Of a DNA stretch of 64,000 nucleotides, positions 18,943 to 28,188 are shown one piece after another. The DNA lies in NCBI GenBank assembly GCA_041394905.1, contig JAWKHJ010000006.1, positions 124,001 through 188,000 of the forward strand, given 5' to 3'. The translations under genes were made by a program, and so were the position numbers. Origin of the DNA: RI-231 sp041394905 (GTDB lineage Bacteria > Acidobacteriota > Terriglobia > Bryobacterales > UBA6623). Positions within the stretch are counted from its first letter, which is position 1. The number at the start of each line of letters is the position of its first letter. The notes under the pieces were generated by a model, which searched no databases, was not told where the DNA came from, and saw only the letters and a list, made by a program, of their open reading frames with translations.

Positions 18943-19560
18943 CTAGCTCCAAGGAATTCCCTCCTGCAACACCAGTTGCGCCAATGAAGACAAATTCCTG
19001 GAATTGGTCAAGTCTTGTCCAGATACTAGATCATATATCAGACCGTCTGAATCAATCAGGAAGATAGAATTTCCGTGAAACAGTGGATTCGGACCGATTA
19101 CATGATTCAATTCATGAATAGAGCCGCCAGATTGCCATACATGGCCATGCTGATCGTAAACTTCATAGACGCGAATGCGGGCGGGCAGCAAAACGGTTCC
19201 TGACGGAATAACCCAACATTCGCATTTCAACTTCAGCGTCGTCCAGGACTGCCGGCATCGCGTTATCTTTTAGGAACGTCATTTCAGCCAACACGTTCGC
19301 TGCCAAGCGGGCTATCAGGCCCATATGATTCTCTCGCCACGTCGGGTCTACCTCGACGAGGGCGACGCGAAAGTCCGATGGTTGCCTGATTCAACCAGGT
19401 ACTTGAGCTTCCTGTGCTTCTGCAACTCGCATCAGCACGTTAAACAGTACCATTGATGCGGGAGCATCCAGTAATGCCGCCAGGCGGTGACGGAGCAGGC
19501 GCATACCATACGCATCTGGTAGTCAGAATGGCGATGAGGATCGGCCCCCATTTCTGTCAA
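18943..19560 (-). CDS. Probable variable C-terminal tip of the RHS protein, frameshifted
   Basis: This region follows the RHS core directly on the minus strand. Joining three frames gives MRLLRHRLAALLDAPASMVL and MRVAEAQEAQVPG. It continues VALVEVDPTWRENHMGLIAR and AANVLAEMTFLKDNAMPAVL. The end reads LLPARIRVYEVYDQHGHVW, SGGSIHELNHVIGPNPLFHG and IFLIDSDGLIYDLVSGQDLT to the stop at 18943. The last 95 residues form one clean frame, so coding is likely. I do not recognise the domain. In RHS proteins the part after the core is usually a lineage-specific effector or toxin, so this may be one. It could also be a separate downstream gene. It is A/T-richer than the flanking genes, in line with acquisition. 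Confidence 0.5.
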
Positions 19561-20640
19561 CCCGAGTGATCGGTGAGTTCCGTACGAATATCCGTTTAGA
19601 GACTCTCCTATCAGTGGGTGAATCAGATATTCTCAGGTCACGGACACGAAGCGCCCGAGGGCCGGGGCGTACCTGTCTCCTTGAAATAGTCCGATCCCGT
19701 CTCTTCATCCCGCTGCTGGCTGGTGAACTCTGCCGCATCCCCGGGCTCGAGTTGAACGACACAGGCGTTCCGTCCAACACCGGTCCGCGCCCCGACAGCG
19801 TCAGGTCAATCCGTTCACCGAACGGGAGTAGTCCCGGCGCGCGACCACTTCGCCAACATCATCCGTCGTCAGCGCGTCGAGCCCAGATGATCCGTCGTGC
19901 GGAAGTACGTTGCCTCATCGGTCGCCGTCTCCATGTGGTGTACTCGGCGGCGAGCTTACCCGTAGGTCATCAGACCCAAACAGTTGCCTTGCTGTTATGG
20001 TTGCGTATACGCCATTAAGCGGCGTCGTACTTGGTCGCCACCGGACTCCCCGTGAGCGCGAACGACGCCGTCTTGTTGTTGGCGTCGTAGGTCATCCGGT
20101 AGCCGCCGGTTGGAGCAGGGGTGCGCCGTCAGGTTGCCCGCGTTGTCATACGCGATGCCCGTACCGGTCCAGGCGGTTCGTCGTCGCCTGGATGGCGCCC
20201 GGAAGGTGGGCATCGCCGTGTGCAGCGTGTGGCCCGATTCCCCGGAGATCAGCGGTTGCCAAAGTGGTCGTAGCCGTGGGTGCGCGACCGCACACGGCGT
20301 CGAGCCGAGCCTTTCCGCCGCTGTGACCAACCGGTTCACCGCATCGTAGTGTCGTTCTGCGTCACCCGTCCAGGGGCCGAACCCGAGCCGTTGTCGGTAG
20401 CCCAGATGGTCTGCTTTGCATCATGTTCCCGTTGTTCGCCAAGCCGTCCCGCAGCCGAAGCCCAGACCGGGCAGGTCAAGCGCTCGTTGCACGGCGCAAT
20501 TGGTCGAGTTTATCGCTGGTAAGCGCGCAACAGGCGAGCCGTCCACGAATCCGAGCACCCGGTAAAGGCGGGTCGAACGCGTGGACCTGGCGCTGGTTGT
20601 CAGGCGGAGTTCGACATGGTGAGCGACCGAGGTGGAGATG
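19561..20640 (-). pseudogene. RHS repeat-associated core and YD repeats, heavily frameshifted
   Basis: On the minus strand the hallmark of the RHS core is present across two frames: GDAAEFTSQQRDEETGSDYF at about 19690-19745, then RYAPALGRFVSV at about 19635-19672, and NGYSY with NSPITRVDRNGG near 19560-19610. Upstream, YD-type repeats are visible: AYDNAGNLTAHPCSN, THGYDHFGNR, AVNRLVTAAERLGSTPCAV and a NNGNMMQ block near 20430. The 5' end is missing beyond about 20640, where a plus-strand gene begins. RHS proteins form large secreted shells around a C-terminal toxin and are used in competition. At least eight frame changes are needed, so whether the gene is alive cannot be judged. Confidence 0.75.
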
Positions 20641-21379
20641 AGTAAGACCGATTACCGTACGGGCGGAATGAGTGCGGGACAATGTCGGACAGTGTCCTTT
20701 CGCCGCCTCGGCGCTGTCCTCGCCGTCGTCTATTGCTGCTCATGCGGCGCTCTGTACCTGGGCCGCCGCGCCGTACTCAACGCCGCCGCGCCGGTCATCG
20801 TTTCGTTGTTCCACCACGTCTACTACAGCTCGGGCGTCTCAACGAGAACACACTGGCTCGGCATCACCGTCCAAAGACCCCGGCGATCTCATCGCCATGC
20901 AGGAGGCCTCTTGGATGCAGCCCGATGTCTTGAACGGAAACTGAGGGCAGTTCCGCCTTCTTCGCCAGCTCTTCGACCAGATCGGCCACAGGCGCGTGAT
21001 CACCGTCGACATCGAACATTCCAGGCCGCCCTGAGCATCCCCGCATCGAGTACCTGTAGCCTCGGCGGAGAGCCGGGCGAATCGTCGACCGCATCCAGGC
21101 CTCGTCGCACCCGGCGAGCGTGTCATGGTACTGCTCGACTCCGACCACAGCGCCGCCCACGTCGCTCGCGAGTTACTGCTCTACGCGCCGCTCGTCAGCG
21201 TCGGCTGCTACTTGGTCGTAGAGGACACCAATGGACACCCCATTTGGGGCTCCTTCGGTCCCGGCCCCGCCGAAGCCTTGCAGGACTTCCACCGCGACCC
21301 ATGACGACTTCGAAGTGGACCGCAGCCGCGAGGAAGTTCCTGTCACCTACAGCGAGGCTACCTGCGCCGCATCCGCTAG
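20638..21379 (+). CDS. Cephalosporin hydroxylase/CmcI-family SAM-dependent methyltransferase-like protein, frameshifted
   Basis: A likely start is ATG 20638, or ATG 20668. The N-terminus has a membrane or signal segment (GAVLAVVYCCSCGALYLG) followed by PVIVSLFHHVYYSSGV and HWLGITVQ, the family opening. In other frames follow LFDQIGHRRVITVDIEH, PEHPRIEYL, APGERVMVLLDSDHSAAHVA and RELLLYAPLVSVGCYLVVED. The end is DDFEVDRSRE and RGYLRRIR at TAG 21377-21379. VDIEH and LLDSDHS are the SAM/metal-binding marks of the rhamnosyl O-methyltransferase/CmcI group. At least five indels are needed. Members methylate or hydroxylate sugars or antibiotics; the substrate here is unknown. It is 12 bases ahead of the TIM-barrel gene, so they may be co-transcribed. 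Confidence 0.75.
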
Positions 21380-21391
21380 CGTTTGCGCACA

Positions 21392-22428
21392 ATGATCCCA
21401 CAGCCATGTCGCTCTCTCGCGGCTAGCTTCGCCCTCGCCGCCTGCACCTCCGCCGCCTCTCGCTCAACAAGGTCGAGATCGGCATGGACAACCTACCCTG
21501 CGCGGCTTCGGCTGGGACGCCTTCCGATACCCTCGACTACCGCCAAAAAGGTCGGCCTGGATGTGATCCAGTTCTCGAGTGGCCCAACCTCGGCTCTTAC
21601 GATCAGGTTCGCGACGAGCTCCTGCTTGAAGCGTGTCCGCGAGCATGCCGACAAGCTCGGGGTTCGTATGGAAGCTGGCACGTGGGGCGTCTGCCCGACC
21701 AACCCCGGCTTTGGCCACCAGCTTCGCCAAATGCGGTACTCCAGTGACCAACTGCGCTTCGCTCTACGTGGGGCGTCCTCGCATGAAGCGTCCAGGCGTC
21801 ATGGGCTCCAGCAGCTTGCGCCGTGAGGACGGTCCGATCGAGAAGCACGTCGAGGCGATGCTCAAAGTGCTGCGCGAGGTGCGTGACGGCGTCTACGCCA
21901 GCAAGCGAAAAGATCAACTCGAAAACCACAAGGACCTGCGCGCCACCGAGATGCGCGCGCTCATCGAAGAGGCGGCACGGACTTCGTCGGCTGCACGCTC
22001 GACACGGGCAACCCGATAGGAGACAGATCCCGCTCGAGACAGTCGAGGTGCTCGGGCCGTCGCCTCGCACTTCCGCGACTCCGTCTTGTGAGGAGCATCG
22101 CGGGGCCGCCTTCAGTGGACCCGGCGCGGCGGCAGCACGGTTGGCATGGAAAGGGCGGTGAAGCGGTTCACCGAAGTCGCCCCCGGCACGCCCATCATGC
22201 TCGAGATCATCACTGGGCGTCCGCCCGCCATTGCTGCCTATTGGGAAAACGACTTTGGCGCGCTTTCCCGAACATAAAAGCCGAGTTCCTGCGCTTCGCC
22301 AAATTGGTTCAGAAGACAGCCCGCTCATGGCCGGCATGATGATCCCCAACAACGCAAAGGATAATCCGGTCTACGAAAAAGCCGTCGTCGAGCAGCAGCG
22401 CGTCCGTTTCGAACGTAGCCTCGAATGA
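21392..22428 (+). CDS. Sugar phosphate isomerase/epimerase-like TIM-barrel protein, heavily frameshifted
   Basis: Joined frames read AKKVGLDVIQFSSGP, LGSYDQVRDE, REHADKLGVRMEAGTWGVCP, GPIEKHVEAMLKVLREV and KRKDQLENHKDLRATEMRAL. The end runs VAPGTPIMLEIITGRP, FPNIKAEFLRFAKLVQKTAP and NPVYEKAVVEQQRVRFERSL, closing at TGA 22426-22428. The ENHKDLRATEM stretch provides the His/Glu metal ligands expected in the xylose-isomerase-like barrel. The likely start is ATG 21392 or 21406; the N-terminus is probably an export signal but is scrambled. At least seven indels are needed over 345 residues. The neighbouring Gfo/Idh/MocA oxidoreductase supports a role in sugar or polyol oxidation and isomerisation. 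Confidence 0.7.
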
Positions 22429-22468
22429 TACGCAAGCACATCGGCAGCCCCGATTCCGGATTTTTGCC

Positions 22469-23730
22469 ATGCCCACTGTGATGACCCGCCGCAACTTCCT
22501 GCACGAAACTCCTCCGCCGCAGGCTTCCCTGATGGTAAGCCGTGCAGCCGACCAAGCCTCGCCGCGTCGCCTCATCAGGACCAGCTGGTACGGCAAGAGC
22601 GACCTCTTCCGCTTGATTCAGGTCGCAGACATCAAGGTCGTCGGCCTGGCCGACGCCGACTCGAACATGCTGGCCGCCGCCGCAGACCGCCTCCGAGCGC
22701 CAGAAGTCCGGCAAGACGCCAGGAACTATACTCCGACTACCACGAGCTGCTTAAACGAACGGCCAAGCATCACCACCATCGCCACGCCCGACCATTGGCA
22801 TGCCCTGCCGATGATCGAGGCCTGTAAGGCCGGCTGCGACATCTGCGTCCAAGCCCATCTCGGTCGACGTCATCGAGGCCGACCATGCTCGCCGCCGCGC
22901 GCAAATACAAACGCGTCGTGCAGGTCGGTACGCAGCGCCGCTCCGCCCACTGTCGAGGCGAAAAACATTTCTCGACGAGGGCAAGCTGGGCAAGATCTCC
23001 CACGTCGAAATCTGCTATTACTACCACATGCGGACGAAGGAGAATCCGCCCGACGAGCCGCCGCCGCCGAATCTCGACTACGAGCTTTGGACGGCCCGTG
23101 CAGTATGCAACAGCTCACCCGCGCCGTTGGCGAGCGTTCATGGAGTACAGCAGCGGCATCATGGGCGACATGTACATCCCATGCTCGACATGGTGCGTTG
23201 GATGATGAACGGTTATTCAGCGTCAGCTCCGCGAGGGCTTTGTCGACAAGGCGTCGAAGCGAACATCACCGACACGCAGACCGCCGTTTTCGCTTTCCCG
23301 GAGCTCAACGTCGTCTGGACGCACCGCACCTGGGGCCGAGCCGCCGACCCGGATTATCCGTGGGCCGCGATCATCTACGGCGAGAAGGGTACGCTCAAGG
23401 CCAGCGTCAACGGCTACGACTACATCCCGATGGATAAGAACGAGAAGCCAGATCCACCAGAGCGTGAATGCGAACAAGAGCAATACCCGATCGACAAAGT
23501 CGAGCCCGAGCTCGAGAAGCACGTCGCGCCCGCCATCCGCGGACACATGCGCGACCTGCTCGCCGCCATCGACAAGCGTAGCCGCCCGGTGGCCGACATC
23601 GAGCAGGGCTTCATCTCGACCGTCACCATCCTGGCCAACATGTCGCTCGATCACCAGGCGGTCGCGAGGCTCAGTACGGCCAGCCAAAATCGTCACCGAC
23701 GACAAGCTCCCCAGAATGCTCGCGCGGTAA
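22469..23730 (+). CDS. Gfo/Idh/MocA-family oxidoreductase with Tat-like signal, frameshifted
   Basis: The start is ATG 22469 or, more likely, ATG 22481 (MTRRNFLHET), a twin-arginine export start common in acidobacterial members. The Rossmann part reads TSWYGKSDLFRLIQVADIKV and VVGLADADSNMLAAAADRL. SITTIATPDHWHALPMIEA is the nicotinamide-side motif, with MLAAARKYKRVVQVGTQRRS after it. Later blocks are HVEICYYYH, ITDTQTAVFAFPELNVVWTH and KPDPPERECEQEQYPIDKVE. The true C-terminus, KIVTDDKLPRMLAR ending at 23730, lies in a frame different from the long central frame. At least six indels are needed. The usual Lys of the EKP motif falls in the scrambled region near 22850. The substrate is probably a sugar or polyol. 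Confidence 0.8.
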
Positions 23731-23918
23731 GTACCGAAAGCCGTATTCTGCACCCCGACCCGAAGAAGGTGTAGCGCAGACGCCGCTCCATCGATCTGCT
23801 TCTCGTGGCGCAAGCTGCCAAACTTGCCGGTCGCGATCATCGCGACCGAAACACCATGGCGATGATTCGCGACGCTGCAACCGTGGCCGGTTGCGCCACG
23901 AAACATAGCGTTCTAAAA

Positions 23919-25886
23919 ACACCTTGATCTCGACGCCGCCGCGCGGCCAGCGCCTGGTTGCATAACCCTTGGGAACGCCTCGTGTTGCGTATTGAGCAGG
24001 TTCATCGCCTGCGAATGGCCGCATTACCACGGACCAGCCGAGCGACACGTCCCAAAGCGCCTTCGTCGATTGCCAGGTGCGGTTGTAGACGCCCATCTGC
24101 GTCTTGACCAGCAGTCTGGCCCGAGCGTCCAGCAGTAGCCGGTAAACGGTTCTGCGGGAAGTTGAAGACATACCGTGACACCGCGTTGACGGTAGTCGGC
24201 TCCAGCGCGCAGGGCGGTGTAGTTCACCCAGATCTCCTGCGGGAGCCGATCCGCTGCCGCCTTCGAGTTCGCCGCCGTTGAAAGTCCAGCCGCTGGAAGT
24301 TGCGCCTGAAGACACTTGACCCCGCGTCGGATCCAGTCGATCGTATTCTGCTCGAGCGCCCGAGTACGTCGCCGAGGCTTTCGTTCCGCGCCTGCCGTAC
24401 CAATCCAGGCCGCCTTCGTAGTTCCAGGCCTGCTCGGGCTTCAGGTTCGCGTTGCCCACGTTGCCCGGGTCGCGGTGGTAGAGGTCCGTATAGGTCGGGA
24501 TGCGGAACGCCATTCCACTGTCCGCGCACCTTCAGGCCCGCGCCAGCCGATACAGCCGACCGCCAGGCTCGGGCTCGTCTGCCCGCGCCACTTCTTGCAC
24601 CTGCTTCGCGCACGCCCAGCGACAGCGTCATCTTCTGCGTCAATGCGCAGGTCGAGCATCGCCGACGCGGTCGCGGTCGCGTTGGCCGCCACGGTCGAGT
24701 CGATCGATTCGGACAGATACGCCGCGCCAGCCGGCGGACCACAGCGCGCGCGCTCGATCAAGCGTCCCGTCACGCTGTAGTTGCCCACCATCGTATCGAG
24801 CGATGGATGTTCGTGCCTCCGGCGCGTACAGCCTGTGAACACGCACCCGAACTTGCACGGGACGAAGCCGTTGTGGGTCCTTCCAGACGCGAAGTTCCTC
24901 GCTCACTGCAACCGGTCCGGGTCGCGCCCAAACGTCTGCGAAGCGGTGACGAACTTCGTGCCGGTCCTCCCACGAATCCCACGGTCCATAAAAGCCGTTG
25001 CGCTCGGGGCCGGTCGTTCGCCGCCACCAAGACGCTCGTCGTACCGATGTGCGTGTCGAGGAACGTTTCGCTGGAAAACGCTACGTTGCGGAAGTCGCGC
25101 GAGGGCGAAGCCGGTCGAAAAGTCGCGCGAGGCGAAGTACGATGGGGACCGCTGCGCCGGAAGCCGCCGTTCGCGCCGAGCCGGGTCCAGCCGTACTCGC
25201 CCACGCCCCATCAGCTTCAGCTCCTTACTCTCGGGCTTCTTCGTCACGAAATTGATCGTGCCGCCGATCGCGTCCGAGCCGTAGAGGCGTCGATCCTGCG
25301 CCATGCAGCACCTCCACTTGCTGGACCGCCTCCAGGGAAGGGGAAGATCCATGGAGTGGTGGCCTGTCTGCGCATCGCTCCGCGCACGCCATTGATCATC
25401 ACCAGCATGGTCAGCTCGGAGGCCGCGAATCCGAAGATCCATGCAGGCCGTCCGGCCCTCGTTCACGCACGTGGACCGACGAGTCAGTCTTGAGCAGGTC
25501 GGCGAACGACCACGCCGCGGCGTCGCGCTTTTCCACGTTCAGCACCGTCGGGCTGCGGTCCGTCTCGGCGAGTGCGAAGTCCGAGTCACTCCCGGTCACC
25601 ACCACCCGGCGTTTTCTACCGGGTGGATCGACATCCGCACGTGCAATGGTTGGCCCGGCGTGACGGTGCGCTCGGCTGGCGCAAACCCTTCCTGCGTCAC
25701 CTCCACTGTATTCGTTCCACCGCACAGCGAGGCTTGACCCTCCGCGGACGTCTCGGCGGTCACGTCACCCGAACGCACCTTCGCCCACGCGATAGGCCGG
25801 CCTGATGGGTCGACGACTTCGACAAGGATACAGTCGGACTGCGCGTGCAGCCCGGAAGTAGAGAGAAACGCCGCACTTGCCAGCAC
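23919..25886 (-). CDS. TonB-dependent outer-membrane receptor (BtuB-like), heavily frameshifted
   Basis: A GTG at 25886 gives a signal peptide (LASAAFLSTSGLHAQ) followed by a carboxypeptidase-regulatory-like domain (ILVEVVDPSGRPIAWAKVRS). The plug domain is recognisable: VLNVEKRDAAAWSFADLLKT, GSDAIGGTINFVTKKPES and INGVR..QTGHH..MDLPLP. Barrel strands include FRIPTYTDLYHRDPGNVGNA and NLKPEQAWNYEGGLDWYG. The protein should end GVEIKVF with an outer-membrane-sorting terminal Phe. In this text a run of five Ts near 23917-23921 removes the stop, consistent with a homopolymer miscount. More than eight indels are needed. It is convergent with the oxidoreductase gene. The ligand may be cobalamin or a sugar; this cannot be decided. 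Confidence 0.78.
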
Positions 25887-25970
25887 GGCCCGACAGTCAG
25901 ATCATGGCGGGTTAAGCTTTCGATTGTAGCCGTCGGCGGCGCGGGGTACAGCCGTCCATCGTTAGCCCAT

Positions 25971-26531
25971 CTAGCCCCGCCCCGCAAGGTGGAGTCGGCA
26001 AAATTTACGACGCCATGCAGGCAGGTCGTCACCTTGAGGGCGCGGAATGCCGTAGTTGCGGACCGCAAGCGCACTCAAACCGCCTGAGGCGTGCATTGGC
26101 AAGAAAGTGAAACGCTTGTAAAGATTCTTGTTCGGGCTGCGGTGGATCATCCACCCTTGCAGCGCGACAATGAACCCGAGTCCGCCTTTGACCGCCGCTG
26201 CGCGCCCCACGGAAAAGCTGCCGTCCGAACTGCGGAGCAGGGGATTGAGCTCCATCTTGCCGTGCGACGAATGTATGTCGAGCACGTTCGCCACGGCGAA
26301 CGCCGCTACGCTGCCGAGCCAAGCCTTACGCCAGCGGCGGCGGCTGCGTTCAAACTGCGTTGCGGGGTCTTGGGGAGAAAAGTATCTCGGCGCCGAGAGC
26401 GCTTTTTCCAGCGCCGGCGTAATCGTGTACAGATTCGCTCCATTCGCGGAGGCCTGCTGCGCGGGCAGCCGGGTGGGCAAGGCGCCCAATGCGAGTAGCA
26501 GAGCGAGAGGCGCGCAGTCTTTCAGGGTCAT
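25971..26531 (-). CDS. Secreted or membrane protein of unknown function
   Basis: The frame is intact, 186 residues. It has a signal peptide (LALLLALGALPTRLPAQ), then a polar segment ending SRRRWRKAWLGSVAAFAVAN. LDIHSSHGKMELNPLLRS follows and then SFSVGRAAAVKGGLGFIVAL, a probable second membrane segment. The last 30 residues are basic. The block with DxxSSxGKxELNPLLRS recurs, as far as I recall, in uncharacterised acidobacterial membrane proteins, but I know no function. It lies 84 bases upstream of the TonB receptor on the same strand and could be transcribed with it. Confidence 0.65.
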   Translation of the reverse strand: MTLKDCAPLALLLALGALPTRLPAQQASANGANLYTITPALEKALSAPRYFSPQDPATQFERSRRRWRKAWLGSVAAFAVANVLDIHSSHGKMELNPLLRSSDGSFSVGRAAAVKGGLGFIVALQGWMIHRSPNKNLYKRFTFLPMHASGGLSALAVRNYGIPRPQGDDLPAWRRKFCRLHLAGRG

Positions 26532-26681
26532 TGTCGGCTTGGTCTCCAGCGACGTTTCCGTCGTAGGTCCAGAATGCCGAATCTAAGGTGTTTCCCTGAA
26601 TGACGCGCAGGCGTCAATTTCGCGTTGGTACCAAGAGCAGAGGGCCGCAGCCGAAAGGACTACGACCCTCGATTTTTCGTC

Positions 26682-27056
26682 TTACCAGCGCGGCTCGCGG
26701 CCGCCCTCACGGCGACGTCCGCCGCCGCCACCGCCGCCGAATCCGCCACCGCCACGGGGGCCGCCGGAAGGACGGCCGCCGCCGCCGCCGAAACCGCCTC
26801 CGCCGCCGCCCTGACGCGGGCGAGCCTCATTGATGTTCAGCGTCCGGCCGCCGAGCTCCACTCCATTGAGCTCCTCGATGGCGCGGTCGCCTTCTTCGTC
26901 ATTCGGCATTTCCACGAAGCCGAAGCCGCGTGGACGCCCCGTATCGCGGTCGGTGATCAGACTCACGCGGTCCACCGTACCGAACTGTTCAAACATCTGC
27001 CGCAACTCGTCTTCCGAGGCGGAGTAATTGAGATTTCCAACGAAAATGTTCTTCAC
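26682..27056 (-). CDS. Glycine-rich RNA-binding protein with one RRM
   Basis: The protein has 124 residues. The start is a GTG at 27056, fixed by a strong GGAGG box seven bases upstream. A single RRM covers residues 1-80, with RNP2 IFVGNL (4-9) and RNP1 RGFGFVEM (about 43-50). DEEGDRAIEELNGVELGGRT and LNINEARPR complete the fold. The tail, about 82-124, is a Gly/Arg-rich repeat (GGGGGFGG, GGPRGGGG). This layout matches bacterial cold-induced RNA-binding proteins of cyanobacteria and Acidobacteria, which act as RNA chaperones. It stands alone with about 460 bases of non-coding sequence on its 5' side. Confidence 0.93.
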   Translation of the reverse strand: MKNIFVGNLNYSASEDELRQMFEQFGTVDRVSLITDRDTGRPRGFGFVEMPNDEEGDRAIEELNGVELGGRTLNINEARPRQGGGGGGFGGGGGRPSGGPRGGGGFGGGGGGGRRREGGREPRW

Positions 27057-27516
27057 ACAGACCTCCGTCGCGTCTGAATCACAAGCTGTCGGGGATCAAG
27101 TAGAGCGAAGCGACGGACACTGTCGGGGGCTCACAAGTCTCGATGGCGGGGAACACAGAACACGAACCAGATACGTGGAGTTTACCATCGCCCTCCACGC
27201 TATTCAACGGAAAGTTTTTACAACCGCGCCGCGTCGTCTGGACCGGTCAAAACCCCCTCTGCTTGGGCGGCGAACTCGCCCGCGCTCCCCCGGTTTCTCG
27301 CACAATCCCGGAAAAACCGCCACCATTCTGCAGATCACGACCGCGACTGAACCGAGCGCGCCGGAAAAAATACGTCTGGCGATGTCGGTTCGGGACAGCG
27401 GTTTGCGCACCACACAGATAGAGGGGAAAAGTCCTTCCCCTGTTGACGGTATGCAGCTACACTCGGTAAAATTCAAACAGTCGTTTGATTTATACGCTCA
27501 ACGACCAAGCTGTACC
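27057..27516. other. Divergent intergenic region between rrm and tetR
   Basis: About 460 bases with no convincing gene. It should hold the promoters of the RRM protein (minus) and of the TetR/RND operon (plus). Cold-induced RRM genes often have long leaders, which could explain the length. The only clear element I see is the palindrome at 27473-27488. Confidence 0.5.
27473..27488. promoter_or_regulatory. Candidate TetR operator
   Basis: The inverted repeat TCAAAC-agtc-GTTTGA lies 28 bases before the ATG of the tetR gene. Size, symmetry and position fit an autoregulatory operator controlling the regulator and the efflux genes behind it. Binding is inferred. Confidence 0.6.
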
Positions 27517-28188
27517 ATGGCCGCTGACACCAAAGAACACATCCTCGACGCCGCAGAGGCGCTCATCGCCGACCAGGGCATCGATGCAGTTTCTCTGCGC
27601 GCCATCACCTCTGCCGCGAAGGTCAACCTGGCCGCCGTGCATTACCACTTCGGTTGCAAGGAGGCGCTGGTGCAAAAGGTGTTCGAGCGCCGCATCCGGC
27701 CGGTCAACGAGCGCCGACTCGAACTGCTCGACAAGGCCGAGCGCGACGCCGGCGCCGCGAGCGTACCCTTAGAGATCATTTTACGCGCGTTCATCCAGCC
27801 GGCGATCCGGCTCTATGCAAGCGACCCCAAAGGCCCGATGTTCATGCGCGTCTGTGGACGCATTTACGCCGAGCCTTCGATGCAGATTAAGAAGTCGCTT
27901 GACGATAACTTCACCGAGGTCGTCTCGCGCTTCGTCGGCCTTCCAGGCCACTCTGCCCGAGGTGGAACCGGACGAGCTTGCCTGGCGTATCCACTTCATG
28001 ATCGGGGCCATGATTCACACCCTCATGGACAACGATCGCCTCAAGCGCTTCACCAAGGGCCAGTGCACGATGAATGACCCGAGGCGCTGATCGACCGCCT
28101 GATCGCATTCTCGGCCGCCGGCATGCGCGCGCCCCGCGCCCGAGCCGAAGAGCCCGTCGAGGCTGTTTTGTTGGAGACGCCTTTATGA
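27517..28188 (+). CDS. TetR-family regulator of the RND efflux operon, frameshifted near its C-terminus
   Basis: The start is ATG 27517. The N-terminal helix-turn-helix reads KEHILDAAEALIADQGIDAV, SLRAITSAAKVNLAAVHYHF and GCKEALVQKVFERR, typical of TetR, with the recognition helix around AAVHYHF. The ligand domain continues to FTEVVSRF, then needs a frame change at about 27940 (TLPEVEPDELAWRIHFMIGA) and another near 28078. After these the true C-terminus reads EALIDRLIAFSAAGMRAPRA to TGA 28186-28188. The stop overlaps the ATG of the outer-membrane factor gene (28185-28187). Gene order TetR-OMF-MFP-RND shows that it controls the pump, most likely as a repressor released by a pump substrate. 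Confidence 0.85.

Noticed and set aside
26690..26820. GGC/GCC-rich repetitive stretch that could pass for a DNA repeat array
   Set aside because: It encodes the Gly/Arg-rich tail of the RRM protein in frame.
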